Positions 43,895-53,277 of a DNA stretch of 64,000 nucleotides are shown one piece after another (position 1 is the stretch's first letter; every line of letters starts with the position of its first letter). The notes beneath the pieces were generated by a model that saw nothing but the letters and a program-made list of their open reading frames with translations, was not told where the DNA came from and did not search any database. Made by a program: the position numbers and the translations under genes. The stretch is from positions 1-64,000 of the forward strand of contig JADGQO010000101.1 in assembly GCA_017881725.1 (NCBI GenBank). Reading direction: 5' to 3'. The DNA is from Fibrobacteria bacterium (lineage in GTDB: Bacteria > Fibrobacterota > Fibrobacteria > UBA11236).

Positions 43895-46800
43895 ATGCGC
43901 AATTTTTTCCTGTGGCTGGCATTGGTCGTCATCGCGACCCAGGCGACTTCCTCGGCATGCGTGGATACTACGCTAACCATTGTTACAGGTTCGCCGGGTT
44001 TCGATATGACTACCGGCGTTTATGACCCTTCCGCGGCCGGGGCGTTGGAAAGCGTATTTACCAAGTGCGCGGCCGATTCCACGTTGACGGTAAAACTGCA
44101 ATTTGTGAATGCGCCGAGAGGGGATACCCTCAGGCTCCAAAAAGGCATCAACTTGAGCACCCGCTCGGGCAAGGTGACCGTTATCCGCGGACAGGGGACG
44201 AACGATTCCATCGTGACCCTGCTGGAAACCAGCACATCAGATCCAACTTTATTCACGGCACAATCCGGTAACGTCGTCAACCTGGTAAATCTTGGATTTG
44301 CCCGCAAGTTCATCAACGGTCCCGCCGGGACGATCAGTTCTGTTTCCATCGCCGCTAAGGGAACGAAAATTCAAGACTGCCACTTCTGGATGGCGGATAC
44401 CGGAAGCCAGGGACCTGGACCCTTGGTTGACGTCATGGCGGATTCGGTCTTGGTGGAACGATGCCTGTTCCGGACCATCCCGGGAGGGACCGGACGCACC
44501 TTGGCCCTACGCAGCAGCAGTACCGCGAATAAGTTGGAAATCCGCTCCTGTATTTTCGTGGGGACGGGCCTCTATTTGAACGCGTCGGGCGCCGCGCACG
44601 TGTACGCGAATACTTTTACCGGCACGCGACAGACTCCGAATTTACCCTTCATTACCATCAGTGGAACGGCGACAGGCCCCGCCACGACGGATACTTTATT
44701 TTCCGTCCAACATAACCTATTTGTCCCCAGGGACGAAGCGCAAGCTCCCATTACCTATGCGTCCACTTCGGTGGTTACGGCCGCAAAAATTCTTGGGAAC
44801 GCCTGGTCCTCCCGGGTCGGCGTCCCAAGCCAGTATTTGGTCGTCAATGGGAGCGGAAGCCCCGTGACCCTTAACAATGCCATCGGCGGGAATGCGAACA
44901 CGGCGTTGCCGCGCGGCTTTTCAAATTACGGTACGGCGGCGCCGGAAGTGAAGGATTATCCGGTTACGGAATTACGGAAGGAACCGTCCTTATCGCGAAA
45001 TGGTCCTGATTTCGGCAAGATCTATTACCTCTTCGCCAACAACACCTGGACGACCATCTCCGCCATCGGAGGCGGAATAACCGCAGGACAATTGTATTTC
45101 CCAAATTTCACACCGTTTTTGCCCACGCGGTCATGGGCCTCGGCGATCAACATCAAGGTCGGGGCCTTGGTCGACCTGGATACCATCCAAACTCCCACGC
45201 CTTTGGACTCAGGCGCGCAAGGCGCCAGCTTGAAATTTGTAAAACATACGGATAGCACCAAGATCAAGCTGACCCGCATGAGCTTCAACGACAACTATTA
45301 CAAGACTCGGGTGGTGCCCGAATTCTTGTATTACTTCTTTTCGAATACTAATACTTTATCCAAGCTCATGGCATCGAATGATTCTTCCGTGCTGAAAACA
45401 GCCGTGGGGACTTCCTTTATCCGGATAAACTTCCTGGATTTGGCGACGGATTCCACCGTGCTTGTTCCCAAGGAGGTGCGGACCGGCGGGGACATTTTCG
45501 TGAAAATGCTTCATTACAAATCCAGCTGGCAGGCGCCGGTGCTTTCCAGCGCCGTCATCGCCACCGTGACCGGTGTTCCCTCATTTCCAAGCAATGATTT
45601 GACCTTAGCGGTGGTCGCGGGAACCAGCGTGCCTGCGAGCGGCAGCTTTAACCTGACCGTGACCCGAGGGAGTGAAGGAATCGACAGCGTGGCCGTTGTT
45701 GCCGCGACGGGTTCTGGAACGCCCTTCGATACCATCGTACAAGCAGCTGCCAACTTGAATTTCCATTTTATCCTTCCCCAGGGAACTTTTTACTTCTATG
45801 CCTATCCCATCGCCAAACTCAATGGCATCAGCAAAATGGGCAGCGCCACTCTCAAAACGGCCACGGTCATTTCCAGGCCGGTGATTGGAGACAGTATTTT
45901 CGTTAACCTGCAGTCGGGTTGCACTCCCGTGCTGAGTCAAAATCTCTATTGCACCCTGGACACGGCGATGAAGCTCATCAGCGCCAAGGGTACTGGAGGC
46001 ACGATACTTGTTTCTAACAGCGGCCCTCCCGTGTACATCGATAGTTTCGCCGTACAACCCTCTCCGTTGAATTCCACTACCGATACCGCCGCAATTACCA
46101 TCATCAATTCGACGGGGACCGGAACCACCCTGGATAAATATCCAGTCAACCGCCCGATTTTCAGGGGCAAAGGCGGAAAGGAAGCATTGCGAATCACCCG
46201 TAAAAACGTGACTTTAAAGGGGTTTATCATTGAAATGCCTTCCGGGAGTCCAACCAAGGCTGCGTTGAATGTAACCGGCGGGGGGTGCGTAATTGACGGA
46301 AATATTTTCCGTGTCAACACCAAGACCGCGTCGGTAGACGGACCCGGCGTCAACGTCGAGGTCGGAACGCAGGAAATCCGCTTCATGAACAACGTGGTTT
46401 GGGGCTTCACCAAATCCGTTCAAATTTCCAATTCCCCTTCGACGGGTATCCGCATTTTAAACAACACCTTCATGGCTGACGCGTCGCTGCCGAACGCGGC
46501 CAGTAGCATTGGCGTTACCATAGTGGGAAGCGCGACGAACGTCATCATTGCGAATAATTTTTTCTCGGGAATCAAATCCGTCTTCGACGCCACGGTTAAA
46601 CCTGCAATTTCCTTCGTAAGCCACAATGCTTTCATGACAGGCGCCGACTTGGGAGGCGTACCGGATGCGGGCGGATTGGATCCCGTAAGTGGCCTTGATT
46701 CTGTCGACCTCACGACTGCAACCTCGGGTTTGGAGTCGTCCCTGGGATCCGCTTTCAACTGCAGTTCCTTGAGCCCGTGCACCGCGTTATACGCCGGCAG

Positions 46801-49609
46801 CAGTACGGAGGATTTTAAAGTCAATATCACAACGGACGTGCTGGGAAAACCCCGTGTCGGCAAAATCGACGTAGGCGCGTTCGAGTCCACTCCGGTAACC
46901 GGCGCGGTAAGCGGACGATTATCGGTAACCGCCTCGGGCACGACCTTCAATACGGCGTCCTGTTTAATCACCAGCAAGAACTTCGATCCTCTGGAACAGG
47001 ATTCGGTTTACATCTGGTGGAGCACGAATCCCCTGGCCACGAAATTGGACAACATCCAGCCGGAATTCGTGCTGAAGCATTCCATCAAGGATTTCGCTTC
47101 GGGGCAGTTGACCGAAAATGTGACCGGTCTGTCTGGGCTGACCAAATACTATTTCTTCGCCGCCTTGGGAAAGACGGATGGGAGTGGTCGCTCCTTGGGG
47201 TACGCCTATCATGACTCCGCAACCACATTAATCAATGCCCAAACCGGAGACTGCATACTGAAGGGTAGCTTTACCACTTGTCCTACCGACAAAGGGTATT
47301 TCGACGTGGTGGGGGGTAATCATGGGCGGTACCGCACGCGTTTCAGCTTTTCTCAGCCGCTATCCGGATCGGATACCGGGATAGTCAAGAGTCCGGAATT
47401 CGCCGACAAGCCTTTGGCGAACTCGCATAATTTGAATTTGGAATCCGTAATGCCTCCATTCACGTTTACCCTCGCGGTCCCGGGTTTGGGCGCGTCGGGT
47501 TCCAATCAAAGTTTCACTGCGACCATTGAAATGGATTTTGCCCCACCCTTAGCCGGCAAGGAGCTGTTTCTTCTGCCCACTGATTCTCTAAGTCTACCCA
47601 CCTATGTTCCAACCTGGAAAATGGTTACGGAGGGAGGCGTCACCAAGTTGATCATTGAAGGGACCAAGGGAGGCGTTCTCAAATATGCCTTCGGAACCTT
47701 GGCCGATACGGCCTTACCTGGAACCATAGTACCGAAGGATTCCAGTCCTTCTGTTTTCGATTATGTGATGGCCGGCGATTCCATCAACCATGTTCCGGTT
47801 AAAATCGAAGGAAAGGGATTCAAAACATCCAATCCTTTGGTCTTGGTCAGTGTCGTTCCTGCCGGGGGAGTGGCCAGCGATGTATTCTCGGGAAAATACC
47901 CGGCCGCCAATTTGGTTTTCAGCAGTGAGATCGGCGAGTTGAGCGACAGCTTACGGAAGGATCGGTTCTACCGATACTATTCGAGAGCCGCCGCTGTGGA
48001 CTCCGTTACCCCAAACCCTGCCGGTCAGAAAAAACCTTTTGCTTTAATTCCAGTGACGGCCGGCGCTTTTGACAGTGCAACGCAAAGCAAAGCCCCAAGT
48101 CTCGCCTTCGTGGGTTCCGGGTCATTGGCGCCCACAACGCTGCAATTCCCCCTTTCTCGCTCCTACCATGACAATACGCCCGGACGCGGGGGTTCGCGCA
48201 CCTTTGAAGTCGAGTACACGGTATTCGACGGATCCAAAATCTCGCGGTCACACAGCTATATCCGCACCAAATTCAACGACACCTACCTTTATAAGGATGA
48301 AAAAAAGCAGTTCGCGATTTCGGCCCAATGGAATTTATTCGCGTATCCTTGGGCTGAGGTGGATAGCGGAAACTTGGCCCGAGTGGTTGGCGGTACGAAA
48401 TGGAACCATAACGAATCGCGGCTCTTTAAATATGTTGGTGATGGCGCGGGTAAAGATGGGTACGCGGAATATTTGGGTAGCAAGGAATCGGATTTCCCGT
48501 TCGACTCGGCCCATGCGGTTTGGACAGCCTCGATTCAGCCCTACTATCCGCGTTGCGGAACGGGAATGTCCTTGGACTACCAAACCTTTTCCTTGCCGCT
48601 TGACGCGGGTAAATGGACCGATATCGGATTGCCCTTTAATTTCCCCATGCGGCTTTCGGACATTAACGACGCTTCGAATTTAGCTGCGTCTACGGCGATT
48701 TTTCGCTACAACGCCGATAAAAAAAATTGGGCGGCGTTGGATTTGAAAAAGGATGTGATATTTCCTTGGGACGGACTCACGATTAAATCGCCGGCCATTG
48801 CCAACTTACGCTTTCCGGTATTGGACACCAGCCGGTCTCAAAATACCCCTGCGACGAAATCCGCTGCCGGCACGGAAAAACTCTGGGAGGCTACAGTTAT
48901 GGCCTACAATTCAACGGCCAGCATGACTCTCAAATTGGGCAATGCCGGACAGGAGCGGGTTTACACCGATCCGCCGAACGTGCCTGGTCAGAATTTCCGC
49001 GCTGGAATCAAGCACACTCTTTTGGATGGCCGTCAAGAGACGCTCTCTCAGCACATATTGCCATCAGATGGAGTTTGGCAGGGTCATTGGCCGATTTCGC
49101 TTTCAATGCTTCACGGCTCAGAAGGTATCTCCCTCAAAGTGGCGGACAATTCCGTCCATGTACCGATTTACCTCTTGGAATCCCTCCACAAAACCGAGAT
49201 GGCGTTAGGCAAGGACTCCTTGAATTTGTCGGCGGGCGATATCGCGGCCAACGATTATCATCTAGTGGTGGGCGACGAAAATTATCGGAAATCCTTGCTG
49301 GAGTCTCTCGGCGCCGGCAATTTTTTGGCGTTGGCGAATTATCCGAACCCGTTCTCAGTGGCTACAATGCTCCGGTATCGGGTGCCTGCGGGATATGGCT
49401 CGTCGAAATTCCACTTATTGGTCCGGGACTTCCGTGGCCGTACGGTTTGGGAACAAAATATCATTTCCAGCACAGGTCTCAATTTAAGCTGGAATGGACG
49501 GGACCTCCTCAACCAGCCGTTACCAAGCGGAGTTTATAATTTGAGTTTGGAAGTGAAACCCCAGAACCGGCCGGTTTTGCACGCGCAGCGCCGACTCCTC
49601 AAATTGTAG
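43895..49609 (+). CDS. Giant T9SS-exported protein with two parallel beta-helix regions
   Basis: From the ATG at 43895 (AAGGGG at 43879-43884) the product is 1904 residues; the frame is open ~170 bp further upstream without a signal. The signal peptide is MRNFFLWLALVVIATQ..., cleaved near SSA-C. Right-handed beta-helix repeats of pectate-lyase type lie at about 100-335 and 665-940 (IRFMNNVVWGF, IRILNNTFMA, VIIANNFFSG). The middle and C-terminal thirds are beta-rich, with a WNLFAYPWAEV module before the end. The last ~95 residues form a T9SS type A sorting domain (ANYPNPFSVATMLRY ... LPSGVYNLSLE). No catalytic residues can be assigned; polysaccharide binding or adhesion is inferred. Confidence 0.85.
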   Translation: MRNFFLWLALVVIATQATSSACVDTTLTIVTGSPGFDMTTGVYDPSAAGALESVFTKCAADSTLTVKLQFVNAPRGDTLRLQKGINLSTRSGKVTVIRGQGTNDSIVTLLETSTSDPTLFTAQSGNVVNLVNLGFARKFINGPAGTISSVSIAAKGTKIQDCHFWMADTGSQGPGPLVDVMADSVLVERCLFRTIPGGTGRTLALRSSSTANKLEIRSCIFVGTGLYLNASGAAHVYANTFTGTRQTPNLPFITISGTATGPATTDTLFSVQHNLFVPRDEAQAPITYASTSVVTAAKILGNAWSSRVGVPSQYLVVNGSGSPVTLNNAIGGNANTALPRGFSNYGTAAPEVKDYPVTELRKEPSLSRNGPDFGKIYYLFANNTWTTISAIGGGITAGQLYFPNFTPFLPTRSWASAINIKVGALVDLDTIQTPTPLDSGAQGASLKFVKHTDSTKIKLTRMSFNDNYYKTRVVPEFLYYFFSNTNTLSKLMASNDSSVLKTAVGTSFIRINFLDLATDSTVLVPKEVRTGGDIFVKMLHYKSSWQAPVLSSAVIATVTGVPSFPSNDLTLAVVAGTSVPASGSFNLTVTRGSEGIDSVAVVAATGSGTPFDTIVQAAANLNFHFILPQGTFYFYAYPIAKLNGISKMGSATLKTATVISRPVIGDSIFVNLQSGCTPVLSQNLYCTLDTAMKLISAKGTGGTILVSNSGPPVYIDSFAVQPSPLNSTTDTAAITIINSTGTGTTLDKYPVNRPIFRGKGGKEALRITRKNVTLKGFIIEMPSGSPTKAALNVTGGGCVIDGNIFRVNTKTASVDGPGVNVEVGTQEIRFMNNVVWGFTKSVQISNSPSTGIRILNNTFMADASLPNAASSIGVTIVGSATNVIIANNFFSGIKSVFDATVKPAISFVSHNAFMTGADLGGVPDAGGLDPVSGLDSVDLTTATSGLESSLGSAFNCSSLSPCTALYAGSSTEDFKVNITTDVLGKPRVGKIDVGAFESTPVTGAVSGRLSVTASGTTFNTASCLITSKNFDPLEQDSVYIWWSTNPLATKLDNIQPEFVLKHSIKDFASGQLTENVTGLSGLTKYYFFAALGKTDGSGRSLGYAYHDSATTLINAQTGDCILKGSFTTCPTDKGYFDVVGGNHGRYRTRFSFSQPLSGSDTGIVKSPEFADKPLANSHNLNLESVMPPFTFTLAVPGLGASGSNQSFTATIEMDFAPPLAGKELFLLPTDSLSLPTYVPTWKMVTEGGVTKLIIEGTKGGVLKYAFGTLADTALPGTIVPKDSSPSVFDYVMAGDSINHVPVKIEGKGFKTSNPLVLVSVVPAGGVASDVFSGKYPAANLVFSSEIGELSDSLRKDRFYRYYSRAAAVDSVTPNPAGQKKPFALIPVTAGAFDSATQSKAPSLAFVGSGSLAPTTLQFPLSRSYHDNTPGRGGSRTFEVEYTVFDGSKISRSHSYIRTKFNDTYLYKDEKKQFAISAQWNLFAYPWAEVDSGNLARVVGGTKWNHNESRLFKYVGDGAGKDGYAEYLGSKESDFPFDSAHAVWTASIQPYYPRCGTGMSLDYQTFSLPLDAGKWTDIGLPFNFPMRLSDINDASNLAASTAIFRYNADKKNWAALDLKKDVIFPWDGLTIKSPAIANLRFPVLDTSRSQNTPATKSAAGTEKLWEATVMAYNSTASMTLKLGNAGQERVYTDPPNVPGQNFRAGIKHTLLDGRQETLSQHILPSDGVWQGHWPISLSMLHGSEGISLKVADNSVHVPIYLLESLHKTEMALGKDSLNLSAGDIAANDYHLVVGDENYRKSLLESLGAGNFLALANYPNPFSVATMLRYRVPAGYGSSKFHLLVRDFRGRTVWEQNIISSTGLNLSWNGRDLLNQPLPSGVYNLSLEVKPQNRPVLHAQRRLLKL

Positions 49610-49638
49610 GTTTGAGGCGGTAGGTACGTCCTGAGAGG

Positions 49639-50697
49639 CTACTCCGAGTATTCTTTTTGAATCCTAACGAATTCATCGAGATGCTCGGTAAAGATGTCCA
49701 CTATTCGGGGATCGAAGTGTTTGCCTCGCCCTTCCGTGATAATGTTGACCGAAGCTTCCAATGTGAACGGCGGTTTGTAACACCGCTTCATGGTTAGGGC
49801 ATCGAATACGTCCGCTACCGCCGTAATGCGTCCCATCAACGGAATTTCCTCTCCGCGAAGCCCCCGGGGATAACCGCTTCCATCCCATTTTTCATGATGG
49901 GAAATCGCCACGGTTTCGGCGATTTGTAATACTTTCGAGTTCGCGTTCTTGAGGATTTCACCGCCGTATTCGGAATGTTTTTTCATGATTTCGAACTCTT
50001 CGGCCGTGAGCCGTCCCGGTTTTAAAAGAATGGAATCCGGAATCCCGATTTTCCCGATATCATGCAAGGGGCTTGCCTTCGATAGCAGCCAATTATCCTC
50101 TTCGCTCAGGCCCCAACCCCGGGCCAATACCTCGCAGTACTTACTGATGCGCAATACGTGGTAGCCGGTTTCATCGTCGCGGTATTCCGCTGCTTGGCAG
50201 AGACGATTGATGGTATCCAAATGCGATACCTCTAACGCTTGCATGGCATCGTTGATTTGCGAAGTCCGTTCCAGGACGAGCTTTTCAAGATTGCGCTGGT
50301 AATTCCTCACCTCTAATTTAAGGCGTTTTTTTTCCAAGGCATTTGTGATGCTATGGATGACCTGCTTTAATTGTATGGGCTTGAGGATGAAGTCATAGGC
50401 GCCCTCCTGCATGGATGAGACCGCGGTATGAATTTCGGCGTTGCCCGTAAAAAGGATGACCGCCATCTCCGGCCAGTAGGATTTTACGGAGCGTAATAAG
50501 TCGAGGCCGGTTTTGCCGGGCATTTTGATGTCCGACAAAATGCAATCGACGTCCGTTACCGTTTCCAGAATTTTCAGCGCCGAATCCACGGCATTCGCGC
50601 TCGCGCAACTATAACCTTGCAAGCGTAAATAATCGCAAATTACCGTGCAAATAGATGGCTCGTCGTCAACGATTAGAATTTTGCCCTTGGTTTCCAA
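49639..50697 (-). CDS. Response regulator with HD-GYP output domain (RpfG-like)
   Basis: The product is 352 residues. The receiver domain has ILIVDDEPSI, phospho-acceptor Asp in CILSDIKMPG, LFTGNA and the KP pair in ILKPIQLKQV. A coiled linker (~125-165) leads to the HD-GYP domain: GYHVLRISKYCEV, SPLHDIGKIGIPDSIL, HHEKWDGSGYPRGLRGEEI and VADVFDALTMKR. Motifs are intact, so cyclic di-GMP hydrolysis is expected after phosphorylation. No partner kinase lies nearby. It converges with the giant gene. Confidence 0.93.
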   Translation of the reverse strand: METKGKILIVDDEPSICTVICDYLRLQGYSCASANAVDSALKILETVTDVDCILSDIKMPGKTGLDLLRSVKSYWPEMAVILFTGNAEIHTAVSSMQEGAYDFILKPIQLKQVIHSITNALEKKRLKLEVRNYQRNLEKLVLERTSQINDAMQALEVSHLDTINRLCQAAEYRDDETGYHVLRISKYCEVLARGWGLSEEDNWLLSKASPLHDIGKIGIPDSILLKPGRLTAEEFEIMKKHSEYGGEILKNANSKVLQIAETVAISHHEKWDGSGYPRGLRGEEIPLMGRITAVADVFDALTMKRCYKPPFTLEASVNIITEGRGKHFDPRIVDIFTEHLDEFVRIQKEYSE

Positions 50698-50904
50698 TTT
50701 GCCTCACCGGATATATCCATTGGAAATCTTAAGGGTGGGGGGATTTTTGCGCCATCATCAAATTCACGGGCGGAAAAATCGTTCGCTATCGCGAGTTGCG
50801 AATACCTAAAAATTCGCCAGGCTGGGTTCCCAGGCAGCGAATGGAACGAATTAAAGGGAATTGCTGAAACGATTCGAAAGCCGACGGGCCGATTATTGGC
50901 CGAT

Positions 50905-50950
50905 CCTAATAAACATTAGGTTGCCTAATGAAGCATTAGGTGGGCCTAAT
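50905..50950. repeat. Array of CCTAAT/ATTAGG inverted repeats
   Basis: CCTAAT-N4-ATTAGG (50905-50920) and CCTAAT-N5-ATTAGG (50924-50940) are followed by a third CCTAAT half (50945-50950). The third half contains the stop codon of the small peptide gene on the minus strand. Operator, terminator pair or mobile palindrome are all possible. Confidence 0.7.
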
Positions 50951-51083
50951 GAAACAATTCCTTGAACATTGCCCAACCGGAATGGTCAACGGTGGGAGTG
51001 AACACCGTGACGCTTCGGCTGAACACATTTCCAAGGCCGGCAAGGGCGAAGCATATCAGCGTGAGAAGGATAAGCTTTTTCAT
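50946..51083 (-). CDS. Probable 45-residue exported or membrane peptide
   Basis: A minus-strand frame begins at ATG 51083 and ends at TAG 50946. The peptide starts MKKLILLTLICFALAGLGNV, a textbook signal-like sequence (two Lys, then a 15-residue hydrophobic core). About 25 mixed residues ending FKELFH follow. AAGAAG lies ~5 nt upstream of the ATG. It sits between the PpiD-like gene and the response-regulator gene, with paired palindromes directly behind its stop. No family is recognised. It may be a signal peptide remnant or a genuine small protein. Confidence 0.5.
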   Translation of the reverse strand: MKKLILLTLICFALAGLGNVFSRSVTVFTPTVDHSGWAMFKELFH

Positions 51084-51155
51084 GGTCTTCTTAACATACC
51101 AAGATATACCTGAGAATCAATCTAGGCTGGACATCTCTGAGGTGGAGGCATGAGG

Positions 51156-51180
51156 CGGTCGGAAAAAGAAGTTCCGATCG
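51156..51180 (-). terminator. Hairpin behind the PpiD-like gene
   Basis: CGGTCGGAA and TTCCGATCG form a 9-bp stem (one G-U) with a 7-nt loop, 13 bp past the stop codon. No U-run follows on the minus strand, so its terminator status is uncertain. Confidence 0.4.
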
Positions 51181-51192
51181 TCCCCGAAGGCG

Positions 51193-53049
51193 TTAATTCC
51201 TGAAAACCAAGTCCATTTTGTTTTCAACTTTGGCGGATTTTGGCAGGTTGGCGACCCATTCCTGGTATAATCCGGAAAACTGATACCCATCGTTTTGGCT
51301 CATTGCGGATTTGGCCCTATCCTGGATTTCATTTTCGGACAGGAAAGCCCGTTCCGAAACTTTGGCCATGGATGCGCCTACTTCCGTTGTCAGTACATTA
51401 CCCCATTGCCCGGGCGTTTGGGTCAGTGTTTTAAACAATGCCGGGCTCGAGTATCCGTAGCCTGGCAGCCAATTGTCCGCGGAAATGGGGCCGGATGCGG
51501 TACTGTCCAATACGGCTTTGCCAACACGGGCCGGCAAAGCGTTGTCGGCAGCGGCTAAAATCGATGCGCGTTGGGATTCTAATTCCTTTTTCGCCTCGGC
51601 TACTTTTTCTTCCTTGGCTAAAATATCCGCGATGTGGAGCTTGGCGCGGTCGAAGGAACGGCCTTTTTCAAAAGTCCCGTCGCGTTCAAACAGGTAAATC
51701 CCGTCTTCCGATTGCAGCGCCTCGGAGATTTTTTCCTTGGCTTCAAAGCTGCTGAAAGCGAAAGAGTTTGCGCCTTGCACGTATCCGGAAGGTAGGGGCG
51801 AGAAATTGTTTTTTTCAAAAATAGGCGACTTATCGTATTTCTGGCCGAAGTCTTTGGCGACCTTTTCCAGCCCGTCCTTCTGGGCGGCCGCGCGAACCTT
51901 TTCGGCCACTTCCATCAGACTGTCAATCGTTTCGGTTCCGGAGCTGATTTTAAGCATGATATGGCTGACCTCGATTTTGTCGGTCGTATCGACTTTTTTG
52001 TGTTCCGTGACGAGAATAACATGGTAGCCGAGGCTGCTCAATACGGGATTAGACACCTCGCCGGGTTTCAAGGAAAACGCGACATTGGCGATGGCCGGAT
52101 CCAAATCCGAGCGGCTCCGCAGGCCGTCCAGTTTGCCTCCCTTGTCGGCCGTGGACGGGTCGTTGGAATAATCCTTGGCCAGGTCCGCGAACTTTTCACC
52201 GTTGGCGATGCGTTCTTTTAATTCTTTGGCGAAATCGCGCATCAGGTTGCTGTCGGTTTTGGACGGTTTCAATGGAATGCGCAAATAGCCGAGACGGGCC
52301 GCGTCTTCCTTGAAATAAAAGCTGTCCGGGTGGGCTTCATAATAGGCTTTTAATTCCGTCTCTTTGAATTTTTCGGGCGAGACGCGGAAGGAGTCCAGGG
52401 CTACACGATAAAACTTGAGCTTCGCCTTGTTTTCGCGCATGGCAATGGTGAAGCCTTCTTCCAAGGCGGTGCGATGGATTTGTGTTTTCATGATCGCTTG
52501 CAATTGCATTTGAGGAATCACCGAGGAGCGGAGATTCTCCTCCAATTCGCGCATCGATATCCGGTTGTAAATGCTGTCTTGCGCCAGCCAATTTTCGTAG
52601 CGGGCGGGGTCGATGGACGAATCCGCCAGGAACTGGGGAAGTTCTTCATAACCTTTATACCGCAATATGTTCTGGGCAACGTCCTGGGGATGTTTTTTCA
52701 CGAAGTCCATCATCTCTTCGGGCGAGGCATAGAGTTGGTTTTCCGTGAATACTTTTTGCATCAGCATGGATTGGACTTTGTAATTGAACATTCCTTCCCG
52801 GATCTGCGCCAATTGCAATCCTTCCGGCGCCTTGCCGTTTTGCGCTTCCTGCCCGCGGAGGTAGTTTTTTAATTCGGCTTGAAAGCGTTCCGTGGGAATT
52901 TCTTCCCCATTTACGGATCCGACGATATTATGGTGGCGGTCGGACCGATAGCTGCCGGCGCGATCCATCATCACCAATCCCACAAGAATCATGATGCCGA
53001 AGGTTCCGATAACCCACGGGGCCTGCTTTTTCATCCATTCCAAAGTCAT
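51193..53049 (-). CDS. PpiD/SurA-like periplasmic peptidyl-prolyl isomerase, membrane anchored
   Basis: The product is 618 residues from the ATG at 53049 (GGAGA ~9 nt upstream; the frame is open to 53094). An N-terminal transmembrane helix (WVIGTFGIMILVGLVMM) anchors it in the inner membrane, facing the periplasm. A SurA_N-type chaperone region follows (VNGEEIPTERFQAELKNYL). A parvulin domain lies at about 260-375: DPSTADKGGKLDGL, SDLDPAIANVAFSLKPGEVSNPVLSSLGYHVI. A second, poorer parvulin-like segment follows (VSHIMLKISSG). It would help fold outer-membrane and exported proteins, such as the giants in this window. Confidence 0.9.
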   Translation of the reverse strand: MTLEWMKKQAPWVIGTFGIMILVGLVMMDRAGSYRSDRHHNIVGSVNGEEIPTERFQAELKNYLRGQEAQNGKAPEGLQLAQIREGMFNYKVQSMLMQKVFTENQLYASPEEMMDFVKKHPQDVAQNILRYKGYEELPQFLADSSIDPARYENWLAQDSIYNRISMRELEENLRSSVIPQMQLQAIMKTQIHRTALEEGFTIAMRENKAKLKFYRVALDSFRVSPEKFKETELKAYYEAHPDSFYFKEDAARLGYLRIPLKPSKTDSNLMRDFAKELKERIANGEKFADLAKDYSNDPSTADKGGKLDGLRSRSDLDPAIANVAFSLKPGEVSNPVLSSLGYHVILVTEHKKVDTTDKIEVSHIMLKISSGTETIDSLMEVAEKVRAAAQKDGLEKVAKDFGQKYDKSPIFEKNNFSPLPSGYVQGANSFAFSSFEAKEKISEALQSEDGIYLFERDGTFEKGRSFDRAKLHIADILAKEEKVAEAKKELESQRASILAAADNALPARVGKAVLDSTASGPISADNWLPGYGYSSPALFKTLTQTPGQWGNVLTTEVGASMAKVSERAFLSENEIQDRAKSAMSQNDGYQFSGLYQEWVANLPKSAKVENKMDLVFRN

Positions 53050-53081
53050 AAACCGGTCTCTCCGATCGTTGGGCGGTTGCG

Positions 53082-53118
53082 GGACGTAAACCACGTCCGG
53101 CTTGCGTGCTTCGCAAGC
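53082..53118 (-). promoter_or_regulatory. Two consecutive hairpins in the PpiD-like gene leader
   Basis: On the minus strand GCTTGCG-AAGCA-CGCAAGC is followed by GGACGT-N5-ACGTCC. Both stems are perfect. They lie 33-70 nt before the ATG at 53049, within a probable leader; function unknown. Confidence 0.4.
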
Positions 53119-53277
53119 ATTTTCCGCGAGGTTGTAAAGTTACCTCCCGACGAGGTGGCGTGCAAGTTTTAGGCAATTGTTGGGGGCTTAAAAGCCGTTC
53201 TTCGACCGGAGGAGTGGAAACCAGGAGCGATCCAGGGGGTTGATTTTCCTATATTCCGGTCCTTTACGCAGGTAGGC

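Noticed and set aside
50962-51153. 63-residue plus-strand gene
   Set aside because: No ribosome site, no domain; the opposite-strand frame with a signal-like start is the better candidate.
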